A program made the position numbers and the translations under genes. From the NCBI GenBank assembly GCA_018417955.1, contig JACTVC010000011.1, positions 1,114,262-1,178,261 of the forward strand: a DNA stretch of 64,000 nucleotides. The letters run 5' to 3'. The notes below the pieces were generated by a model. The model worked only from the letters and a program-made list of their open reading frames with translations, did no database searches and was not told where the DNA came from. This DNA comes from Laccaria trichodermophora (lineage: Eukaryota; Basidiomycota; Agaricomycetes; Agaricales; Hydnangiaceae). This document shows, piece by piece, positions 57,317 to 64,000 of the stretch. Each line of letters starts with the position of its first letter. The stretch's first letter is position 1.

Positions 57317-58559
57317 CTATATCGACGGCCGACTACTCATCATCCACACATCCAAAACGCTAACCTCCATCTCCCCTTCATCCCTCAAAACAACAAACGG
57401 GTACGTCAACCGCGCGCGTTCCACCGCCTGAAGCCACGTACAGCTCTTCAGCGCCAAACACCTCCTTGCGATCCTCTCCGTCGCAGCTTTTCGCCGGGCT
57501 TCGCATCGGACCCAGCAGTCGAGGCTGATCTGGGAGGTGAGCGGGTCGTTGGCTGTGAGCTCCATGTCGGAGGAGAGGGCTAGGTGGGTTAGGTTTGGAA
57601 GACGGGAGAGGGGGGTGATGTGTGTGTCCTGTGTGTGGTTTTGTTTCGATTGATTAGTACTTTGTTTGCATGGGGAAGTAGAAAGGAAAGGGAGATAGAC
57701 GTACGTCCCATAAAACGGAGTGTCCCATTGGGGGATGACACCACTCTATGGCGAGTGTGGTTAGGTTAGGGAACGTATCGGCGATAATTTCTAGTACCCC
57801 GTCGTCTAAAGTTGAGATCGTATACTCGAATGAACGGAGTGTATCACCGGCTGGTTTTAAGAGCCGCAGATCGAGCTCCATTCCGGGACGTTTTGGCCTA
57901 TGTTGGATTTCGAGGGCTACCAGCGTGCATAGAGACGGTTTGACGAGGGTGTATAGTTGAGCTATGGAGCTTCCGGGTTCGGAAGGGGCGTCACTGAAGC
58001 TCCATGTTATGAACAATTTCTTCAAGCCGCTTGGTCCGGAGAAGAGGGGTAGAGCGACGGGGGTGTGTTGGTCTGTGCGAAGGGTTAGTGAGGAGAGACG
58101 GGTGGATTTGAGGGAGGAGAAAAAGGTCGGGAGGTCGGTTGGTGTGAGGACTGTTGTTGTGCTAAGGCATTCGAGGGATTGGAGGTTGGGGAAGGAGGAG
58201 AGGACTTTGAAGAGGAGGGTGCGGTCGTTGGTGGTGTGGAGTTGTGGGAGGTCGATGCTTGGGAATTGGAGGCGGACAGATCTGGAAGAGGATGAAATCA
58301 TGTTCAGAGAATTGGTTATCGATCCTTCTCACCTCACAGCGGCTTTGAGATCTGTATTGACGTGGAATGTATTGCGTGGCTTGCAGAACCATCCTCTCCC
58401 CGCGAAGCATATATCGTTGAATATGTACTGCAAAGCGACACCACGCGCAAATCGCGAGGTGAGAGAGAACTGGATTCGGTCCTTGATTGTAAGGGGTTCC
58501 ATAATTTTTGCAAGGAGCTCTGGAGGTAAACCATATAGCGATGAGGGCGAACGAGACAT
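57317..58559 (-). CDS. F-box protein, LRR-like C-terminus
   Basis: Three exons, complement(57317-57628, 57705-58281, 58333-58559), encode 371 residues. The F-box is at the very N-terminus: LYGLPPELLAKIMEPLTIKD then RIQFSLTSRFARGVALQYIF. The rest shows repeated leucine-rich strands (FPNLQSLECLSTT, STRLSSLTLRTD, FPNLTTLAIEW, LPNLTHLALSSD). The protein probably binds Skp1 and presents an unknown substrate to an SCF ligase. Introns are GT-AG and in phase. It is not closely similar to the F-box genes at 14117 or 40795. Confidence 0.8.
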
Positions 58560-59037
58560 TGTAGTACGTCCGTTGGTGATAGGCAGAGAGCCTATTTATG
58601 TACTTTCCAACTCCTTGCACGTTCTATAATCTAAAATCCAAGGTTATTATGTCGTTCAACGTCGTGGCAGGACCCACAAACTCGAAACGAAAACGTGATG
58701 CTCTTTTAACGGCCGCGAATATTGATCTGTGCATGAGGAGATTCTATGATGGGTGGTTTCCAGATTAATTTGGAGAAGACACGAAAGAACGAACCTCTTT
58801 ATACGTCGAGGGAAGCTTTTCTCTCTAGGTGATGGAAGTTCGGGGTCAAGAGTTGCCACGAAATATGTGCAGGGTCGGTCACCATGCTTCCGTCACGCCA
58901 GAATTGGAAGGCAGGTAATTCAAATATTCAAGCCTGACGGTGACCACACCTCTTCGTAATCTCCACCTCACCTCCTTCGACGACATCAGCCACAACACGC
59001 TCAGGGTGTCTTGAGCATAAGTTTGGCCTTGGGTGGC
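58560..59037. promoter_or_regulatory. divergent intergenic region between F-box gene and VPS41
   Basis: No gene in 478 bp. It should contain promoters for both divergent genes. No specific element is identified. Confidence 0.4.
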
Positions 59038-62000
59038 ATGGCTTCGCCAGGTACATCAAATGGTTTAGCCCCGATAATGCTCAATGGTCATGCTGATCAC
59101 GACGAGAAACACGAAGAGGTCCCGCAAAGATTGACGAGTAGCCCTGCTCCGCTGACGGATGACGAGGGTGAAGATGGTGCGGGAGAACAGAGCGAGAGTG
59201 TCGTCACAGACGACGACGACGAAGATGAGGAAGACGATGAGGAGGAAGAGGAAGACGACGAAGATGAAGACGAGGAGCCATCGTTGAAATACGAACGTAT
59301 AGGCGGCTCGCTACCTGACCTTCTCAAGAAGGACTCTGGTTCTGCTATTACAGTGTGCAACAAACATCTGGTACACTCCTCGAACTCTGGCATACTCCGT
59401 GTTCTGAACCCTTCTGCAGGCAATGGCTACACACGCAGGGATAATACACATCCTCGACCTCACAGGAAAGCGCATAAAGTCATACAAACCCCACCTTGCA
59501 TCCGTAGTCGACATCTCATTCGACGAGACAGGCGATTTCGTCGCCACTGCGTCCATTGACGGTGAGTAAACGCCCAACACCTTTATTTCGCGTTGCTCAC
59601 CACTGTATCTTAGGACAGGTCGTAGTCCATTCTCTATCCACACCCGAGGCATACGCCTTTGATATGAAGAGGCCAATGCGAACCGTTGCAATGGAACCCA
59701 ACTTTGCGAGACGGAGCACACGAGCAGTGGTTTATGGGGGTTTGGCTGGGACGTTGGTGTTGCGAGAAAAGGGGTGGCTCGGGCATAAAGAAACGATTCT
59801 TCATACGGGAGAAGGGCCAATTTGGCAGGTTAGGTGGAGATCACGGTTGATTGCTTGGGCGAACGATCAGGCAAGTATTTCATCTGGCTCCCAACCATTG
59901 ATGCTGAATGTGCGTTTAGGGCGTCAAGATTTACGACACAGTATCGCAAACACGAATAACATACATCGACCGACCACCCGATAGCCCCCGCGCGGACCTC
60001 TTCAAGTGTACACTCTACTGGCAAGACGACTCCACCCTCCTCATCGCATGGGCAGATCACATCAAAGTAGCCAGAATCCGCGCCAGACCACGGATAAACA
60101 CCACTGCGGCCACTGCGAACCTTCCCCCATTTGTGATCGAAATCACATCCGCGCTTCAAGTGGATTGTATGATCTCTGGCGTTGTACCTCATCCTACACC
60201 CATTCCTCCTGTATCAACATCACCTCTGGACGGACTACCGAACTCAACGACGGCCCCACAAACACTTACGTCTTTCCTCATAATCGCTTACAGCCCACCG
60301 GAAACATTCGTAGATGAAATGACGGAAGATCGAGCGAGGCAAGCGCGGAAAGCGGCTGAACGCCCCGAGCTACGCATCATCTCCCGGGCGGGGGAGGAGC
60401 TCGCCGCAGATGCGTTGAGTATCACAGATTATCAGCACTGGGGGTGTAATGACTATTCACTCGCTGTTGTTGGTGGCACGGATGAGACAACTGAGGGTCG
60501 AAGCTATGTTATACTCAGCCCGAAAGATTTGGTGATTGTGAAACCGAGGGATAAGATGGATCATGTAAAGTGGTTGGTGGAACGGAGGAGGTATGAGGAG
60601 GCTTTGGAAGAGGTGGAGAAGATCGAGGCTGAGGCTGTTGGTGGTCCTGGTAAGGAAGCTCTGGATGGGTTGAGTGTTTTGGAGATTGGGAAGAAGTATA
60701 TGGAGTATCTGGTCAACGAAGGCATGTCTATTCGAGTTTTCTATTATTTGAGACTTACTGAGCGTTATTGAGTTTAGGCGACTTTCTCAAAGCTGCAAAG
60801 CTCACTCCGAAAGTGTGTGCTCACGACCCAAAGATTTGGGAGGGTTGGATATTCGTGTTTGCGGATAAGAGACAGTTGCAGGTCAGTCCTTACTTCCAAG
60901 GGTCAGTGTAGCGTTTGTTGAAGTTTCCCCAGGCCATTATCCCGTTCGTACCGACCGAACATCCCAGACTTGATCATGTAGTCTACGAGATGATGCTTGC
61001 GCATTTCTTGACACATGATAGACAGGTGTGTTTGTCTTCCTGTGGAAAGGCAACAAATGCTAATACGCCTGCAGATGCTCCTTCAGACCATCAAAGAGTG
61101 GCCACGGGAAATCTACGACATTCCAGCTGTCATAGTCGCTATCCGTGCAGAGCTCGACAAAAGCGCATCAACGTCAACAAGCATCTCGTCTGCGCCGAGT
61201 GCGGTTGTATTGATGGAATGTCTCGCTGAATTGTACGTTCCTTTTATACCTCCCCTTGTTGAATTTTATGTCTTCCATAAAGGTACACGGCGAATCGTCA
61301 ACCAGGCAAAGCACTCCCATTCTACCTCCGCCTCCGACGACCGAACGTCTTTGATCTTATCCGAGAACACAACCTATTCACGGACGTCCAAGACCAAGTC
61401 TTGCTTCTTGTCGAGTTTGACCATGAGCTCATGGAGAAGCGGAAGAAGGAGGGGCTGCCGAATGCTGATCATAGTGACGCGATTAAGTTGCTCGTTGATA
61501 ATATCCATTCGATACCTGTGAGTTCATCAACCAAAGATGAGGAGAGAAGTGCTGATGATGGATTAGATCGCGAGGGTTGTTCAGCAACTTCAGAAAAGGC
61601 CTTATTATCTCTTTCTTTACCTTGATGCACTTGTGGAAAAGGATCCTCAGCTTGTTTCAGGCTTTGCTGATTTGCAGGTGAGAAGGCGTCTGAGAATGGT
61701 GCTTGGGTTGAAGCTGATGATAACACTCCTTAGGTGCAAATGTACGCAGAGTTTGCTACACCACGGCTGATAGACTTTTTGCGAGCGAGTAATTATTATA
61801 ACCTGGAGACGGTACATCTTGTCTTTCTACCCACCTCTCTCATACTCAAGGTTTTTCTGTAGGCGTACAATGAGTGCAAAGGACGAGACCTTGTACCAGA
61901 GATGGTCTTTCTTTTAGGTCGGATGGGAAACAACAAGAAGGCGTTGACTCTTATTATTGAACGACTAGGAGACGTTCATCGGGTGTGTCTTGACTTGTTT

Positions 62001-62790
62001 TTCTTCCCAAAGAATTACGGCATTTAACTCGATCGCAGGCCATCGACTTTGCAAAAGAGCAAAGCGACGACGATCTATGGGAGGATCTACTAATGTACTC
62101 CGAAACACGACCAGGTTTGTCTATCTGCCTTCCCCGTCTCCCACCCCTCACTCTCACTCCTACACCACGTAGCATTCATCCGCGGCCTACTCGAAAACAT
62201 TGGCGTCGAAATCAGCCCTATTAGGCTCATCCGGCGCATCAAGAACGGACTCGAGATTCCCGGGTTGAAAGAGGCCTTGATCAAGATTTTACAGGATTTC
62301 CATCTCCAGATCTCTTTGCTGGAAGGATGTCAGACGATAATGGATGGGGATAGCTTGGATCTTTCGAAGGCGTTGCAGAGGAAACAGAGTAGTGGGTTTT
62401 TCCTCTCTGGTATGCTTTCCGTGGCTCTCTGTTTGGCAAGGCTGAAGCTCAAGTTGCGTGCAGCAAAGACGCTATGTCCGATATGTTCCAAATCGCTGCA
62501 AGATACACCTCAATCCTTGACGCTTTTGTTCCTCTGCCGACACGTCGTCCATGCAACATGTGCGTATGGGGGCGATAAGATTCCGCTTCTTTCAGACCCG
62601 ATAGCAAGGGGCTTTGGGGGGTCGTCTTCGAGAGGGATAACGGGGAGTATAGCATTGTACGTTTGTCTCTATATACTTCGATTTGTGACTAACAGATTTC
62701 GGTGGTATGTGCAGTGAATCTATGATTCGTGGTCGACTTAGCCAGGGTTGTCCGGTGTGTCATAAGAGTGGGGAGAGGGTCAGGGTGTGA
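59038..62790 (+). CDS. VPS41: VPS41, HOPS complex subunit
   Basis: Fifteen exons (59038-59370, 59420-59561, 59614-59870, 59920-60721, 60778-60881, 60933-61025, 61075-61232, 61283-61517, 61567-61677, 61734-61811, 61863-61982, 62039-62114, 62173-62409, 62464-62656, 62715-62790) encode 1004 residues. An acidic N-terminal stretch (residues ~45-85) is followed by a WD-like beta-propeller (THAGIIHILDLTGKRIKSYK, ASVVDISFDETGDFVATASI, GPIWQVRWRSRLIAWANDQG). Then come clathrin-heavy-chain-type repeats (FLKAAKLTPKVC, IWEGWIFVFADKRQLQAIIP, GRDLVPEMVFLLGRMGNNKK, DDDLWEDLLMYSETRPAFIR) and a C-terminal RING-H2-like finger (CPICSKSL, CRHVVHATC, GCPVCHKS). VPS41 tethers membranes at the vacuole for HOPS-dependent fusion and AP-3 traffic. 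Two introns have GC donors (CAG|GCAAGT at 59871; AAG|GCATGT at 60722). Confidence 0.93.
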
Positions 62791-63433
62791 TGCCTCACGT
62801 TTCGTTATAGCTTACTATTTGCCTCGCACATGTATACTGTCCATATACCCCACTGAAAGCCGACTGGTTGCAAACGTTGGGTGTGGAGCAGTCTGGGTAA
62901 ATATCGTCATCGAGTCAGAGCTTTGACCAGCGAACCCTCGCCTCCTTAGACGACCCAGCCATGGGTCATTCGACATAGGAACCCATCCGAGAGCGATCAG
63001 AATGTGAATAGGAAGGTCAGGCTTAAGTCTGAGCGGCTAGGAGATCAGTGTGGGTAGACCTTTCACAGATGTCAAGACAGGTGAACTGAGGAGACACATC
63101 ATGTCAATGGATTGTCGATCTCACTCAAGACCAGAGCAATGATTGGATGTATTGAGGTGATAAGATCATCGAGGGTATATTGACCTTGAAATAAGTATAG
63201 TATGCACCTCAACCGCACGATCGACACCCTTTTCGATCAAGTTAAAGAAGAATTTTGTAGATCTTCGGTTGAAACTTGGCGCAATCTGAGATGGTGCAAC
63301 ACATATCGATACGCCAATCCGCGACCTTCCAGCAGTTTAAGCCGTGGAGTCATCCTTGCGTCTGACGCGACCACTCCAGAGTCAAAGTCAGCGGCATACT
63401 TGTGGACGTCTCGGGTGATCACATTGAAAGAAA
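62791..63433. other. convergent intergenic region
   Basis: No gene seen in 643 bp between the 3' end of VPS41 (plus) and the 3' end of the Lys-rich gene (minus). Confidence 0.4.
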
Positions 63434-64000
63434 TCAACCCTCCACAGTCTTCTTTTTCTTCTTCTTGGGTGTCTTCCCCTCGATAGACGGGTCAGCAGCA
63501 GCTTCGCGGTCACGTTTCGACCTCTTCATGCGAGCTCCGTCAATCACAGGAGTTTTGCTTGACCTTATTGAAGAGTCGAGTTCTTTTGGGTCGTCCACGC
63601 CGGATGGTTTCAAGAACGTGTCGGGGAGAACTGTGGCCTTTGCTGGCGTAGGTTGCGGTTTCGTAGATGATGGCCCCCGAAGGTCAACACCAACGCCGCC
63701 CGATTCAAAGATGGCCTGTTTCGCTGTTTTGCCGTTTTTCTGTTCTTTTAGTTGTTCAAAGCCACGTAGCCGACCAGAACTTCCAGATGCTGATATGGAG
63801 ATGGGCCGGGGATGAATTTTTCGCCCTTTGGTTGAGGTTTCCGGAGCGGGGGGCGTTGGTGGATTTGTGGTTGTTGGTTTGGACTCTGAGGATAATGACT
63901 AGCGCACGAGACGAGTTTGAGCCTCTACGCAATGACTGAGAAAGGGTGGTGCTGCTACTCACCTCTTGGGTAATTTCTACTCCCTGACCTCCAAAAACTC
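63434..64000 (-). CDS. C-terminal part of a Lys-rich protein, 5' end outside window
   Basis: The last exon, complement(63434-63883), ends with a TGA. It is preceded by an intron (63884-63962, GTGAGT...CAGAG) and part of another exon reading VFGGQGVEITQE up to the window edge. About 160 residues are visible: Pro/Thr/Ser-rich, then GRLRGFEQLKEQKNGKTAKQ, then a basic end (GKTPKKKKKKTVEG). The polybasic tail suggests a nuclear or nucleolar protein. No family is recognised. The acceptor is ambiguous by two bases; the choice keeps the upstream frame open. Confidence 0.6.

Noticed and set aside
1..64000. tRNA or rRNA genes
   Set aside because: No cloverleaf with anticodon arm and TTCRA box and no rRNA-like stretch was recognised by eye; tRNAscan-SE would settle it.

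Overview
The window is nuclear DNA from a filamentous basidiomycete, most likely an Agaricomycete. Genes are dense and interrupted by many introns of about 45-75 nt with GT-AG (sometimes GC-AG) ends. The families also fit: a secreted aryl-alcohol-oxidase-like GMC enzyme, F-box/LRR-type proteins, a DUF2235-WD40 fusion and an RPD3/HOS2-type deacetylase. No rRNA, tRNA, CRISPR or bacterial operon structure was seen. Exon coordinates were worked out by hand from splice signals, reading frame and family similarity, so single junctions may be a few bases off.

Layout. 0-20 kb: the 3' end of a Ser/Pro-rich gene, a complex I subunit (NDUFA1 type), and four alpha-arrestin-like genes (3.5-5.9, 7.6-10.1, 11.5-13.8 and 17.9-19.7 kb). 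Interspersed with these are a complex I assembly factor (NDUFAF3 type), an F-box gene and an EVE-domain gene. 20-28 kb: a 17-exon GPI ethanolamine-phosphate transferase (PIG-N/MCD4), a 509-bp non-autonomous hAT-like element with an 8-bp target duplication, an AlkB-like dioxygenase with a duplicated 3' end, and a hotdog thioesterase. 28-31.5 kb: a repeat array and a decayed partial copy lead into a DUF5745-like gene, which is head-to-head (54 bp) with a class I histone deacetylase.

33.5-42.3 kb is the most rearranged part. The tail and 3' flank of the deacetylase gene occur twice as direct repeats. Between them lie a DUF2235-hydrolase/WD40 fusion gene and a broken F-box copy. An intact F-box copy follows the second repeat. 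42.7-51 kb: a purine-type NCS2 permease and a 3-kb tandem duplication holding an intact GMC oxidase gene and a frameshifted twin. 51.7-64 kb: a two-domain dual-specificity phosphatase (second domain apparently inactive), a Nudix CoA-diphosphatase-like gene, NEDD8, an F-box gene, VPS41 of the HOPS complex, and the C-terminal end of a Lys-rich protein.

Themes. Several genes belong to ubiquitin-like or trafficking pathways: PPxY arrestins (HECT-ligase adaptors), NEDD8, F-box proteins (cullin-RING substrate receptors activated by NEDD8), VPS41 and PIG-N. Eukaryotic gene order rarely implies joint function, so this is only noted. The clearest new-looking material is the alpha-arrestin cluster, the DUF2235-WD40 gene inside its direct repeats, the HDAC-tail/F-box chimera and the hAT MITE.
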